Assembly (NCBI GenBank): GCA_001599755.1
Contig: BCHX01000003.1
Span: forward strand, 4,487,782 to 4,551,781
DNA: 64,000 bases
DNA from: Gliomastix tumulicola
Lineage: Eukaryota > Ascomycota > Sordariomycetes > Hypocreales > Bionectriaceae
Reading direction: 5' to 3'
Shown: positions 43,633-55,599 of the stretch, in pieces
Layout: every line of letters starts with the position of its first letter
Numbering within the stretch: position 1 is the first letter of the stretch
Notes under the pieces: model-generated
What the model was told of the DNA's origin: nothing
What the model saw: only the letters and a program-made list of their open reading frames with translations
Databases searched by the model: none
Program-made: the position numbers and the translations under genes

Positions 43633-45827
43633 ATGGCGTCGGAACGCCACCCCTTCGATCCGTTGACCCCGGCTGAAATATCTCAGGTAATAATGCACAG
43701 TCTGGCTGAAGATTACTGGAATTCTGAACTGACCTGGTCCAGGCTGCAAATATTGTTCGGGCCCAGTTTCCTGCCCGAGAGCCCAACTTCCGTTTCATCA
43801 CTCTCAAGGAGCCTGCCAAGGGGCAGATGAAGAAATTCCTCGACGAACATCACTCCGGACGCCCTACTCAACATCTAATTCCGCACCGTCTAGCTCGCGT
43901 TCAGGTGGTCGTTAGAGACGACAAAACCAACAACCTGTTCGAGCTGGTGGTTGATCTCGACACATCCGAGGTTACGAAGAAGGAATTCCTCGTCGGCAAA
44001 CATGACTACATTGACCCCCATTACATGAAGCTCGTTGAAACTGCCTGTCTTAAAGACTCGAGAGTACAGGATGAGGTCGGAAGACTTGACCTTCCCGCCG
44101 GATCTCAAGTCTGTGTTGAGCCCTGGGCCTATGCCACAGATGGAGAGGGAGATATGACCAAGCGGAGAACTACGGTGAGTATTTCACCAAGAGGTGATCC
44201 TACAGATAATGGCTAACAGTATCGACAGTGCTGGTTTTACATGTGTCTGGTCGACCACCCTGATGCAAACTACTACGCGTATCCTCTGGATATCTGTGCC
44301 GAGGTCAACGAGCAGATGCAAGTCGTATCCGTCGAAACCCTCCCTTCCTCGGCCGAGGACCGCACTCACGCGGGAAGACGCGAGCACCCCTGGGATGCTC
44401 GCAAGATTCATGAGCTCAAAGACAGCGAGTATCACCCTGACCTCCGCCCTCCTCCTCGCGACACCACGAAGCCATACCAAGTTGTCCAGCCAGAGGGACC
44501 GTCCTTCCAAGTCAAGGGCGAGAATCACATACTCTGGGAGAAATGGAGTCTTCATATTGGCTTCAACTACCGCGAGGGTTTAACCCTACACGATATCCGC
44601 TACGATGGACGCAGCCTGTTCTACCGTTTGTCTCTCGCCGAGATGTTTGTCCCATACGCCGACCCTCGCCGTCCCTACCCTCGCAAGGGAGCCTTCGACC
44701 TTGGTAACGATGGAGCTGGAGTCAACGCGAATAACCTCAAGCTTGGCTGCGACTGCCTTGGACACGTCCGCTACTTTGACGCGTGGCACAACACCTCTAC
44801 CGGCTCGCCCGTCTTGATGCCCAACGTTGTTTGCTGCCACGAGCAGGATGACGGCATCCTGTGGAAGCACACCAACTTCCGCACGCAGAACGCCGTCGTC
44901 ACGCGATCCCGCATCCTCGTCCTGCAGACCATCATCACCGTGAGCAACTACGAGTACATCTTCGCCTTCCACTTCGGCCAGGACGCCTCCATCCACTACG
45001 AAGTCCGCGCCACGGGCATCCTGTCCACGGCGGCCATCCAGCTCGGCGACAAGGTGCCCTACGGCACGATCGTAGGCCCGGGAATCATGGCGCCCTTCCA
45101 CCAGCACCTCTTCTGCCTGCGCATCGACCCGGCAATCGACGGCCACGAGAACTCGCTGGTCGTCGAGGAGACGGTCCCCATGCCGCCCGACGAGCGGCAC
45201 AACCCGTACCTGATGGGCTTCACGACCGAGTCGACGGTCGTCGAGCACGAGACAGGGCTGGACCTCGACCACACCAAGAACCGCGTCTTCAAGATCGTCA
45301 ACGAGGGCGTGATGAACCTCACGACCAAGACGCCCGTGGGGTTCAAGCTCATCCCGCACTACAGCCAGCTGCTGCTCGCCCACCCGGATTCCTACCACGC
45401 TAAGCGCTCCGAGTTCGCGCAGCACGCCGTCTGGGTGACGCGGCACGACGACGAGGACCTGTTCCCCGCGGGCCGGCACACGATGCAGTCGCTCGGCGGG
45501 GAGGGCATCGCGTCCGGGATCCGGAAGCGGCAGGAGCAGCGTGCAGTCGAGGGAGAAGGCGGTAAGACAACGTCGTCGTCGTCGTCGTCGTGCCGGGCCG
45601 CGGACATCGTGGTCTGGCACGCGTTCGGGTCGACGCACAACCCGCGCGTCGAGGACTGGCCGGTCATGCCGGCGGAGAAGATGGTCGTGGGGCTCAAGCC
45701 CGTCAACTTCTTCGCCGGCAACCCGGCCATGGACGTCGCCGTGGCCACTCAGGTCAAGAGCCAGAGTGTGCTGGTGGCCGGCCAGTCCAGCGGCGTGGAC
45801 GGTGAGGACTGTTGCGTGGTGGAGTAG
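43633..45827 (+). CDS. copper amine oxidase (TPQ-dependent)
   Basis: Exons 43633-43686, 43743-44174 and 44229-45827, all phase 0, give 694 residues. The enzyme oxidatively deaminates primary amines to aldehyde, NH3 and H2O2. Y403 in the N-Y-E-Y motif is the residue converted to topaquinone; D319 in KGAFDLG is the catalytic base; copper ligands are H453 and H455 (PFHQHLF) and H632 (STHNPRVEDWP). The N2/N3-type domains occupy about 15-200. There is no signal peptide, so it is cytosolic or peroxisomal in type. Two oddities: a Ser run (about 610-616) sits in a surface loop near the C-terminus, and the protein ends CCVVE, whose last four residues have the C-a-a-X form of prenylated proteins. The length is near the family norm. 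Confidence 0.96.
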
Positions 45828-46387
45828 GCGGGCCGACTTGGCCCTATAGGTAGAAGCAGTTGGTCAATGAATGGAATGTCGTTTGTCTGCCTTTTTTTTC
45901 TATCCCCAAGAAACTACAGGTCGTGATTTGGGATACTCGTGACAGTGTTGTGGTACTACAACTTGATCGATTTCTCGCAGCGTATATACTATCCCTCACA
46001 GTGTCTAGTATCACCAAAGGGCGATGGGGTGTAATTGTAATATTGTTGTAAAGACTGCAATTCTCAGAAAATGGTATTGGTGAAACTAAATAAAAAAAAT
46101 AAAAATTCAAACTTTTGATGTCTTGCGCCTCATTACTCCCCTCTGGCGATTGGGAAGATGAATCTCATCCACCAATGCTTAAATATCGGGCGGTGATCAC
46201 TAGGTGCCAAGTCTTGTTGCTGGACCGTACCTCTCCCCCTTCTGCTCGACTTTGATTGTAAGCGTGAGCATCAGGTCAGGGGTAAATATACCTACATTTG
46301 GCCTCGGTGCCGCCAATATGTAGAACCCGTGTGCCTCTCATGACATTGAAGGCACAGACTTGGACCACGAGAACCATCATGCCAGAG
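45828..46387. other. intergenic between convergent genes
   Basis: 3' flanks of the amine oxidase (plus) and the RTA1-like gene (minus). An A-rich stretch near 46085-46105 could serve polyadenylation. No gene seen. Confidence 0.5.
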
Positions 46388-47601
46388 TTAAGCCAGAGTC
46401 TGTTGGGTCTCGCCGACCTGCTTGATGGAAGCTTCGGCCGGGTGCTGCGCGACCTCAGCAACCTCCTGCGGCTTCCCAGGCTTCCCAGGCTCGTCCTCTG
46501 ACTGGTCGGTGGCCGCTAGGGCCTGGGAGAAGATGTACCCAGGATGACCGATACACAAGGCAAGACAGGCGAGATAGATCAGCCTAGGTCATCAAAGTTA
46601 GCAAGAATTACCAGTTATATGGGACGTATGGTTGACTTACACTCCCTCCAGCCCGATGAAGAGACCCTCGTCCGTGATAAGATCCGAGTCCCTGTACCCC
46701 TGCTTCAGCTCGTAGCAGCGGTAACCACTGCGGCCAAGGATCAGAGAAATCGCCAGAGCCAGAAAGCCGAAGAACAGCTTCTCCCTAACCACCAGGGGTC
46801 GCGTCTTGTCCGACCGGAAGTAGCGGATGAGGTAGTCTCCGTAGAGAATGAGGAAGATGCCGATGATGGCGACCTGCAGGGCCAGGCCGACCATGGCCAC
46901 GTGGACGCCCGTCTCGCTTGCGCCGGCGGTGACCGTGGAAAGCGCACCGCCGGTGGCCTGGAGGACGAGGCAGACGAGGTCGGCGGGGATGAAGAACCAG
47001 TAGAAGAGGTGAGGCCTGATGCGGGAGACTTCGACGGAGAAGTGTTCAATACTAGATACATGTCGAGACACACACATTAGCTCTGGGTTGCTCGGTCAAC
47101 AGATATCAAGGGGGGCTGAACTCACGTCTTGGACAAGGTGATGTAAATAGCAGCAGTATAGTAGACGGGGGCACCGGTGACGAAGACGATCTGGATCATG
47201 AAGCCGGCGAAGGACCAAGGATTCTGCCACAGCATGATGCGCCCACCATAGCCGATGACCTCGGACAGACAGCCGGCGATCATGAAGCCCATGAACCACC
47301 AGCTCTTCCAGCGAATCCCCAGCCACGTGTGAACACCACCGGCGATGAGGAAGAGCAGGAGGAACATGATGTTGGCCGGCAGCGAGGGGCGGTACTTGTA
47401 CACGCTCCATTCGATCTCGCAGAGTTCCAGGGTGCAGTTGGCGTCGGGGCCGAAGTAGACGTACGTCGGGCGCTGGGGCTCGGTGCCGTAGAGGAGCTTC
47501 TCGAGCGATGTCATGTCCTCGCTGCCCTCGATGTCGTCCGGGAGATTCGCATCGAAGTCGTAGTCGTCGAGGGACGAGAGGTCAAAGTCGAAGTCTGCCA
47601 T
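46388..47601 (-). CDS. RTA1-like seven-transmembrane protein
   Basis: Exons 47601-47126, 47051-46641 and 46583-46388 (introns 74 and 57 bp, both gtgagt/gtaagt donors) give 360 residues. An acidic, Asp-rich N-terminus of about 60 residues is followed by seven hydrophobic segments and a hydrophilic tail with two PGK units. The segments include hallmark RTA1 phrases: GYGGRIMLWQNPW, FVTGAPVYYTAAIYITLS, PADLVCLVLQATGGA and GLALQVAIIGIFL. RTA1-like proteins sit in the plasma membrane or ER and are linked to resistance to amino-cholesterol drugs and lipid movement in yeast (Rta1/Rsb1); the role of this member is unknown. The third exon supplies the seventh helix (VLIYLACLALCIGHPGYIFS). Confidence 0.93.
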
Positions 47602-49756
47602 GTTTGTTGCGGGGTGTGTTGGAATCTGATGTGTCGGCTGGCTGGTATGAGCGAGGTATCTTGGGCGAAGATCTTGTGGGATGTAGTTCGAGAAGCAGGT
47701 GAGGTTGGCGGAGGTCGAGAGTGAAGGGGCTGTCAGAGAGTTTGCCCCTTGTTTTTTATTTGTTTTTTTCCCCCTCGGGCTTGATCTTGAGAGTACCAAC
47801 CCTTTGTATTTCGTACCTTGTTGGGTCAACGGTCAACATGCCACTCAACAGCGAGATCAACAACACACTTTCTTATGCGAAGCAACGCGAACAGGCAAAT
47901 GCGGAAGAAAAAGGGGGGCAAGCAAGGCCACGTACCTCCATTTATCACTTGCCTCCCTCGACCCAAGGCATCCAATATCAGTCCATCTCGTAGCATCATA
48001 GACTCATGGATCTTTGCATCCATCGACACTCCAACCCTGCGGTTTGAGGCCCGAAAATGGCAACGACAGTGGGGAAAGCGAGGAAAAGGCGGGGAGCTCG
48101 CACTCGCTAAACCGCCAAGACGCTCGGGAGACCAGGGCTAGCGAGTGCGAGCTTCCTCCTGCTGGCCAATCAGGGCTGTCAGTTGTGTTGGACCCTGGTC
48201 TGGGGGCAGCTGTCAGTGATATCCTTGGTGGTCTGATACGGGATCTTCCTGTCTGCTTTTGAGGGATCTCGACTTGTCGACTGGGGAGAAGCAAGGGTTT
48301 GGGGATGTTGAGCAGGTTCGAGAAGGATGTGACTCGCTGGGCGCTTCTCAATGAGGGAAACGAGGCCCTGACGGACTGGAACTTTTTCTGCAAAGCATCA
48401 CTTTCACTCGTATTCCTTCTGATGACGCGGCAGTGATGAGTGGTACTTGCAAGGGAGTTGATATAAAGTTGATGCTCGTCAATACTGCTCTACCGGTCAA
48501 GCACGCGGTCTACTGTGGAATGATCTGGGTGGTCTCTCAGTGGCTTCAACTGCATCCTGTTGTACTGGGGGAGAGTGATGGTCAGTGACTATCTTCACTG
48601 GAAAGGAGGGAAGGCTATTTCTGCCTATTTGGATGAGGTAAAAGTGTTGAACGCACTGGTAAGGGGTACCCGAGTTTGGAGAGTAAGTGGCTGAGGGGCT
48701 TGTTTGAACGGGTGAATAATGTGAATCCTCGGCAGGCAATGCAATTTGACCTCCTATTAAGACCTCGACATCGACATCGAGTGAGTCGAGTACATAGACT
48801 TTGATATTGGATGCTGGATCACTGTATTTGGTCCATAGAGGGTGAAGTCGGCATTCTCTGGAGCATCGTGGCCCTGGGGGGCAACCACACCGAGGGATAA
48901 TGTTGGGGGCGGGGATATTGTTAATGCCGTGGCTGTGTTCTTCACCTTCACTGAAGGCGCAGGGAATTGGGGAGCTCTCTCACACCAGATGGCTATTTGC
49001 GCACCGAGAAGCTAAAGAAAAATCGGCAAAAGGGCGAGGATAGCCAATTTTTGGTGTCCCAAGAGTCTGGTGATCGTGACAGTCCCTCAAAGCCATGATT
49101 TGCATTGTCTGGTCACCCATCTGCTTCCTTTTGGGTGACACGCCCCCAGTGGATGCGCCTCATCCTCGCCTAGAGCTGAACAAATGAGAGAGGGTGCCTC
49201 TCCGGGCTGACTGGCACGCCGAAAAGTGTATATATGTTGCCGGGACTCCCCATCATGCGGTCAAGATTGGCAGCGGGCGCAGGTCGTCAGTCGGGCAAGG
49301 ACGCGCAATCTGTGCGACCAGAAGCCATCAGCACCATGAAAAGCCTCAATATCGGCAAGCCCTGGAAGTACGTGAGAGTTCCCCCCGCATGGGAAAAAGG
49401 GGTAAAAATGATATAATCAGCGGACATGCCGCATGTTCGTAAGCTCGCCCTTGTGCCACACACACACGGTTTTTCCAACGGTTCGTGGTGAGGCGTTTTT
49501 TTCCCAAGTGCTGCTGCAGGTGGTGAGAATGCGCCTCACTGAGGGTGGCTGTGCAGGCCGAGTCAGCCAAGCTGACGAACGCCGGGAGATCTTCGACCTT
49601 GGGGGGGGAGGCCACCTTTTGAACTAAAGACAATTGGCGATTGCTACTCGAAGCAATTTTCTCATGAATTTCTGTCTTGGACCTGACGACCACCTTCCAT
49701 TGCAGCAGCAGCATCAATCTTGGACACGTTTGCAGGTTTGAGTCTGGCTGTGCAAG
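47602..49756. other. divergent intergenic region between RTA1-like and HeLo-like genes
   Basis: 2.15 kb with no supported gene. It contains a perfect 15-bp inverted repeat (48095-48153). Other small frames show no domain. The right end is the leader of the HeLo-like gene. Confidence 0.5.
48095..48153. repeat. 15-bp perfect inverted repeat (hairpin-forming)
   Basis: AGCTCGCACTCGCTA at 48095-48109 is repeated as its exact complement at 48139-48153, separated by 29 bp. It lies about 500 bp upstream of the RTA1-like start. It could be a protein-binding dyad, a remnant of a small element or an RNA stem; none is proven. Confidence 0.75.
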
Positions 49757-52700
49757 ATGGACATTGTCGGAGTTACAGCGTCCGCGGCGACGCTAATCGA
49801 GGTCACTGGCGCTGTAAGTTTGGCCCTTCCCGCTGTTCTCCTCCACTGCAAGGCGCTTCGGGCGCTATAACGTCCCGTCCCTTGATTCCATTGCACTCCC
49901 CACATCGAAATTGCTTGCTTGCCTCGTCACTGGCCGTCACTGTCACCATCTGCATCTGAGCCGGAGTGTCACCGGCACGCCACTGCTTTGTTTGAAGCCT
50001 GAGGCTAAGATCATGTCCTCCCCTACCTTAGATCGCGACGACAATCACCACCGTCGTCACTGCCGTCAGGACCGCCGACTCGCGTCTCACCGCCCTCTCG
50101 ACGGAGCTCTCCCAGCTCACGCAGTACCTCCAATCCGTCCACCGCACCCTCGTCGACTGTCGAGCCACCGACCTGAGCCTCATCGAAGATGAGCTGTGGC
50201 ATCATAGCGAGATCTGCCTGGCCGGATGCCAGGGCACCCTGAACGAGCTTGGACGGGTGGTCAACGGGGTCAAGACCAAGGCCCAGAAGGTCTTCAAACT
50301 GGGCTCCCTGGGCTGGAAGTCGAGGGCTGCCATTGAGCTGGGTCTTAGGGGCCCGGAGCTGGAGTGCTTCCGCGAGAGGCTCTACAAGAGCAACTCGGCC
50401 CTCCAGACGATGCTTCACACCATCAATGTGTAGGCTTTCTTTCCCTCGTCCTGTTTGCCGTCTGGTGCTCATTTGACTGATTGCGCCCAGCTCCCTGTCC
50501 ATCCGCAGCAACAAATCACAGAACAGCATCCTGCACGAGCTGTCGCGGCTCAAGACATCAATCGACGCCGCGCTCTACGCCTCCTCGCTGTCTTCCCCGC
50601 TCAGCAAAGGCGGTCGCAATTATGCCAGTGCAGCCCGCAATCTGCGCGATCTCGCCTCAGCTGCGCAGACTTTCCACTCGGCAGCGAGCTCCTCTGCTGG
50701 CACCGTCCGCGGCGATAACGGCTCCATCGTGTGCCTCCGCAATGACAGCATCACGATCAGCAACGAGCCCTGGCAGGCTGGCCCTGATACCCCGAGCGTT
50801 CAGGGCGACTTCCCACCTGAGAGGCGGGAGAGGGTCGAGATGTTCCTCCGGCAGGGTCGGAGGCACCATCCTCGCCGGGACGCTTCTATTGACAGCTACA
50901 GCAGGCCTCCTTCTCTGGGCCCGCTGTCGCCCATCCTGTCGGGCACGACATTGACTGCACCTCCTATCGAAGTGGCAGCGCTTCCCAATGTCGAGACTCC
51001 AAGGCAGGAAAACACTGTTCTCGAGGAAGACGACAACAATGACGACGACGACGACGATGATGAATTCGAACGCGCCTTCACCGTCGCCCTACGCCAGCTT
51101 GCCCTCGATCGCATCAAGACCGAACACTACGACAAGGCGATCCAATTTCTGCACGAAGCGCTGAAGCGGTCGGAAGCAGACGCCAACGACAACGCGGAAG
51201 TTATCGACAGATTGAACATCCAGCTGTCGCTTTGCTACATCCTTCAAGGCACTTGGCTCCTCGCCGACCCCCTCATCGCACGACTGGGAACTAGCAAATG
51301 CGACGTCGACATCAGCCCGATGCTGCACGCTGTGGCTCTCGGCCACCTCGCGACCTACTCCTTCGAGTCTGCCCTCACTTCTTGCCGGCTCGCTCTGCGG
51401 GTTCAGAGACGCCGATGCAAGCTTGGGCTGGCTGTCTGGGAGGAGTACCCCGAGACTCTGGGCCTACTGGCGACAGTCTATGATATGATGGGCGAGGGTA
51501 TCCGAGCGGAGGTTGCCAGGTCTCAGCTGCCTCGCTGGTACGTCTATCAGCACCCGACGAGCGAGGTCGATTTCATGAAGGGCCAGACACGCTTCCTCGA
51601 GACCATCTTGGGATACCACGTGCCTTCTTTCCTTGCCACAGGATGCCACGAGCTGGACGATGGTTCTGGCCAACATGCATCTGTCGAGGATGGAAACGGG
51701 GATGCGCAGGATATACTCAGCCCAATCAGGGAAGGTGTCTGGGATGCTGCTTGTGATGTGGCACAGCTCCGAACGAACTGGTCGCGACACGAGCGCCTGG
51801 AGGGCGATACATGCAAGGAGGTCGTCGAGGCTCCCTTTGTCTCGGGCAGCCAGAACGCCTGGGTCAAAGACGATGCCGACGACGAGTGCTCCCCGGTCAC
51901 GCCAAGTGACGACCCGGTCTCGCCCTTCAAGGGACGCGTCACTCGCTTCTTCCGCCCAAGACGCCAGAGGAGAGCGGAGGACGCCACGTCCCCGACGGAT
52001 CAGGTATCTCCCGTCTCACCACTTTCGCCGCAGAGACCAGCCCTATGGCGACGTGCTTTCAAGAGGAGGCCTCCGAAGCCCGCGGCCAAGCCTCTGACTA
52101 TGGCCGAGGACGAGACCGAGCAGCAGAGCTTCCGACTACTCAGGATGGAGCGGATAAGGATCCCTGGCGTGGAGGAGCCGCTCATCAGCCCGTGGGAGCC
52201 CGTGGGAGCCCCAGGCCTGGCATCAAGTGTCACTGACACAGTGTATCATGAGCTGGATGATAGTGGTGTGGACATGGCGTCCCCATCGCCCCTGGACAGC
52301 CGAGCGTTCGCCGAACGAGCCCTTGAAGACGCGCGAAAGAAGCGTGAGGATATGGTCGCCGCGCAGCATCCGCCCTCGTCATCGCCCAGTGATGGGATTT
52401 CTGCCACGTCACTCCCCTGGCAGCCATACGATTTCGACATGCATATGAACAGCCTCGTGCGCGATGAATCTCTCGAATCTAATGAGGTTGATCGACCAGA
52501 GGGGAACCAACCTGATATTTCATCACCAAAGCAGACCGCTACCGAACCATCGACGAGTCCGACGGCACACCGGCTGCCAAAGCGAAGGGGCCTCGACTCG
52601 ATCAGAATAGACACAGCGACTGCGCGCTCCATGGCTTCGCAGGCGAAGCTTGTTTCTCGTGCACCGCATCTCTCCGATGAGCTTGGCGATGCAATCCGAA

Positions 52701-53263
52701 CCCTTGCGAACGTCTTCTGCGACCTTCCCGCCATTACGGGAGCCCATAAGAAGATCATGGATGTGGAGGCTGTTCTATGCAAGGTACAGGAGCTGCAGGG
52801 GCTTAAGGGCCAATTCATCGCCCTCGGGACTGATTCTACGATGGTGATGGACATCGAGGCGGCGATTCGACGGTTGGAGGCGTTGGTTAAGCGGTACAAT
52901 CAACGAAGTCGCCAGAATAGCAAGCAAACTTCCGCCGCCGCCGCCGCCTCTCAGGTCACAGCTCCTTCTGCGCAGATACAGGAGAGGAGCGCGGCTAAGC
53001 CCGTGTACCAGGGAGAATCTGACTCCGGCTACGAGTCGATGGAGCCGCCCAGACAGCATGAGCAGCACAAATCGACTCGAAGTTTGGAAGACGAAGATGT
53101 GTCCGAGAGTGGCGAGGAAGATTGGCCCCTGAAACGCTCAAGCACATCAGTATCGGACTTTACAAGGTGGCCTTCGTTTCGGGCTGGAGATGATAAGTTA
53201 GGCTTGGGGAGCCTGAAGGAAACATTGGGAGAGGTTGAAGCTGTGACCGGGACTGTTCGGTAG
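49757..53263 (+). CDS. HeLo-like N-terminal domain protein with TPR-like region, no NACHT
   Basis: Exons 49757-49813, 50032-50429 and 50491-53263 give 1075 residues. The short first exon encodes MDIVGVTASAATLIEVTGA, the start typical of fungal STAND N-terminal (HeLo-like) domains. The second exon continues with the amphipathic helical bundle (TVVTAVRTADSRL, ELSQLTQYLQSV), so this domain covers about 1-215. A disordered part with an acidic tract (about 330-344) is followed by helical TPR-like repeats (about 346-511; YDKAIQFLHEALK, then PETLGLLATVYDMMGE and QLPRWYVYQHP). A long Pro/Ser-rich region follows, with a further helical stretch near 890-970 (AIRTLANVF, IEAAIRRLEALV). There is no NACHT or NB-ARC P-loop. 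Related domains in NLRs trigger membrane damage or bind partners. Function here is unknown. Confidence 0.85.
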
Positions 53264-53679
53264 CACGCGCTACACAAGGAGAGGATGATTGTAATGGGAA
53301 CGCACGCAGGCCTTTAGGCCATGGACTCGAACATGATATTAGCGATGATGGATTCTTTGGATATGACCGATAATAATGCTTGGAATTTATGTAGCAAGTT
53401 GCAGGCCGATGAATTACACCTACCTTTACTCTCCCCCCTATTGAGATTTACTATGAACTGTGATAGAAACAACGAACCTATCCCATATACTTCTAAAAGG
53501 CTGGACGTGCTTTCACAATCGTCAAAATTCATGTTCAAAGCGGCTATGTCGATGCCTCGGCATTACGAGTAGCTCCGCACTCGGCCGGCCTTCACGACCT
53601 CGCGTCGTAAAATCCAAGCCTGCCCCCTCTCCATCTTTTTCATCACCACGAATCCTGCTATAGACAGAGTGAAGAAGCA
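53264..53679. other. intergenic, no supported gene
   Basis: 3' flank of the HeLo-like gene and leader of the hydratase gene. Frames are short; nothing recognisable. Confidence 0.5.
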
Positions 53680-54754
53680 ATGGCACATCCCTGGATTGGC
53701 TTCCAGCGTCCGGCGAGGAAGGTCTCGTGGCTGACGCGGGACGCCCTGCTCTTCAATCTGAGCATCGGGTGCAAAGCCGACGAGCCACACTTCACCTACG
53801 TAAGCCGCTTCCTCACCTCTAATACCTGTTTCATACTGATCCAAAGAACAGGAGGGCCATCCTGACTTCACTACATTTCCTACATTTCCCCTCGGCTTGG
53901 GTATGTACCGCACTGCAGTCTCCGTGCCCGCACGGGCTACAATTCCCTCACTGACGGCGGAGCACAGTCTTCAAACTCGATACCCAGGAGGTCATCGACT
54001 TCTACGCGACGCAGGGCGCCGTGAAAATCCCCGGCGTGCCTGATCTCGACCCGCGGCACCTCGTCGACGGCGACCGCACGCTTCAGGTCCTCAAGCCACT
54101 CCCCGTCACGTCGTCAGGCCGCGAGTTCGAGTTCCGTACGACTGTCCTTGACGTCGGCGACAAGGGCAAAGCCGGCACCGTCGTGCGCTCGGAGGATGCC
54201 CTGGTGGACGTAGCGACGGGAGAAGTCTATGCTCGTAACATTGGGAGTCTGTTCTACGTTGGTCAGGGCGGCTGGGGAGGGCCGCGGGGGGCGGCGTCGG
54301 TGAAGTATCCCCCGCCTGAGGGGAGAGTTGCGGACGTTTCCTTCACGTTGAACATAGATGAATCAAGCGCCCATCTGTACAGGTAATGGTACGGATTGAC
54401 CTTAGACAGAGAGCTGAGACTAACATGAGGTGGTCCAGGCTAAACGGAGACTACAACCCGCTGCATGCGACTCCCGAGTTCGGCAACCAGATGGGCTACG
54501 GCGGCATCATCAACCACGGCGTGTATGCGTACCAGCTGATTGCGCATGAGATCGTGCGGAGGCTTGGAGAGGGCCGAGCGACGAGCTTGAAGGAGATATC
54601 GGCGCGCTTTGCCGGACCGGTCAAGCCCAACGATAAGGTTCACATCGATATCTGGAGAGTCGATGGCCAGGGTGAGATTCGATGGACGGCCAAGGTGCTT
54701 GGGACAGGCAGAGTTTGTTTGTCTGATGGGATGGCAGTTGTTCAAAGCACATGA
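53680..54754 (+). CDS. MaoC/hydratase-2 (hot-dog fold) enoyl-CoA hydratase
   Basis: Exons 53680-53799, 53852-53900, 53968-54382 and 54439-54754 give 299 residues. The N-terminal half resembles the hydratase-2 N-domain of peroxisomal multifunctional enzyme type 2. The fourth exon carries the catalytic hydratase-2 motif GDYNPLH (preceded by LN) followed by GGIINHG, with the Asp/His dyad needed for (R)-specific 2-enoyl-CoA hydration. The exon 3/4 junction falls immediately before this motif. The C-terminus is VVQST, so no PTS1 (SKL-type) signal. Predicted to hydrate trans-2-enoyl-CoA in beta-oxidation or another acyl-CoA pathway. This free-standing form lacks the dehydrogenase and SCP2 parts of Fox2/MFE-2. 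Confidence 0.9.
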
Positions 54755-54873
54755 TGGCCGATAAGGCGAGCAAGCAAGCAATGCGTTCTATCTGACTTTT
54801 GACATGTACCATCGAGGAATAAGCCATGAACAGGAGATCAGATCCAAACCCCCCTTTTCATCACCCTCTGTGC

Positions 54874-55599
54874 TCAGAAGTTCTCACCAGCGGGCGTCTG
54901 CAGGTCAGCCTCGACGCTCACCCCCTTCACAACAATCACATTCCCCATACTACTCGTAACCCTCACGTCCACCGCGTCCGTCCGAAACCCGCTCGGGTTC
55001 TCGAAGAAGTTGTACGGCTGCCTGGCGGTCCCCTGCCACGTGGCGCCGCCGTCGGTGCTGACCTCGAGGCTCTCGACGGGCTCGTTGGAGCCGACGACCT
55101 GCATCGAGAACCACCAGGGCGAGGTGCCGCTCTTGTTGTGCAGGACGAGCGGGGCGTCGATGCCGCAGGGGACGAAGGTGTAGGAGGTCGGGATGATGCC
55201 TACGCCTGGGTCGCCCAGCTCGGAGAAGGCGTTGATGAAGAGGTCCAGCTTGGAGGGGGCGCACTCAGGGCACTGATCGACGACCTGGGGGACTTATTTA
55301 GCATCAAAGTAGCATACTGGCTGGGACAAGGAGCGTACCATTGCTTTGATGGTGTTACCATTAGGGCCAGTGACCTCGAGGCAGGCACCGCAGACGCCTG
55401 ACTCCTCCCATGCCTGACCAGAGAATGCAGTGCCGAACATGCCCTCGGGCAGCGTCAAGGTAGTAAAGGAGCACGTTCCTCCAGATAGATTGCCTCCATA
55501 ATGTGTCGACTCGCCAACGACGGGATCACCTCCGAGCGTCGGCGCGGCCAGAGCTGTGGCGGCCATAGCACCGAAGACAGCGATGAATGACGAATGCAT
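54874..55599 (-). CDS. secreted expansin-like protein (DPBB + CBM63-like)
   Basis: Exons 55599-55339 and 55284-54874 (54-bp intron) give 223 residues. After a signal peptide (about 1-18, ending ALA/AP) comes a double-psi beta-barrel (about 25-115) with GESTHYGGNLSGGTCSF, SGVCGACLEVTGP and VVDQCPECA; the Asp in VVDQC corresponds to the key Asp of expansins and related GH45-like barrels. The second half has the beta-sandwich features of expansin domain 2 (WWFSMQVVGSNEPVESLEV, YNFFENPSGF). Fungal expansin-like proteins loosen cellulose-hemicellulose contacts without hydrolysis; they also include loosenins and swollenin relatives. The end (QTPAGENF) lies 119 bp from the stop of the hydratase-2 gene, with which it converges. 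Confidence 0.88.

Noticed and set aside
44586..45638. 350-codon minus-strand frame inside the amine oxidase
   Set aside because: Antisense shadow; the sense strand carries all copper amine oxidase motifs.
50729..53263. Frame of 844 residues treated as a complete gene starting at 50729
   Set aside because: That start is a GTG; upstream exons in frame add the N-terminal HeLo-like domain.
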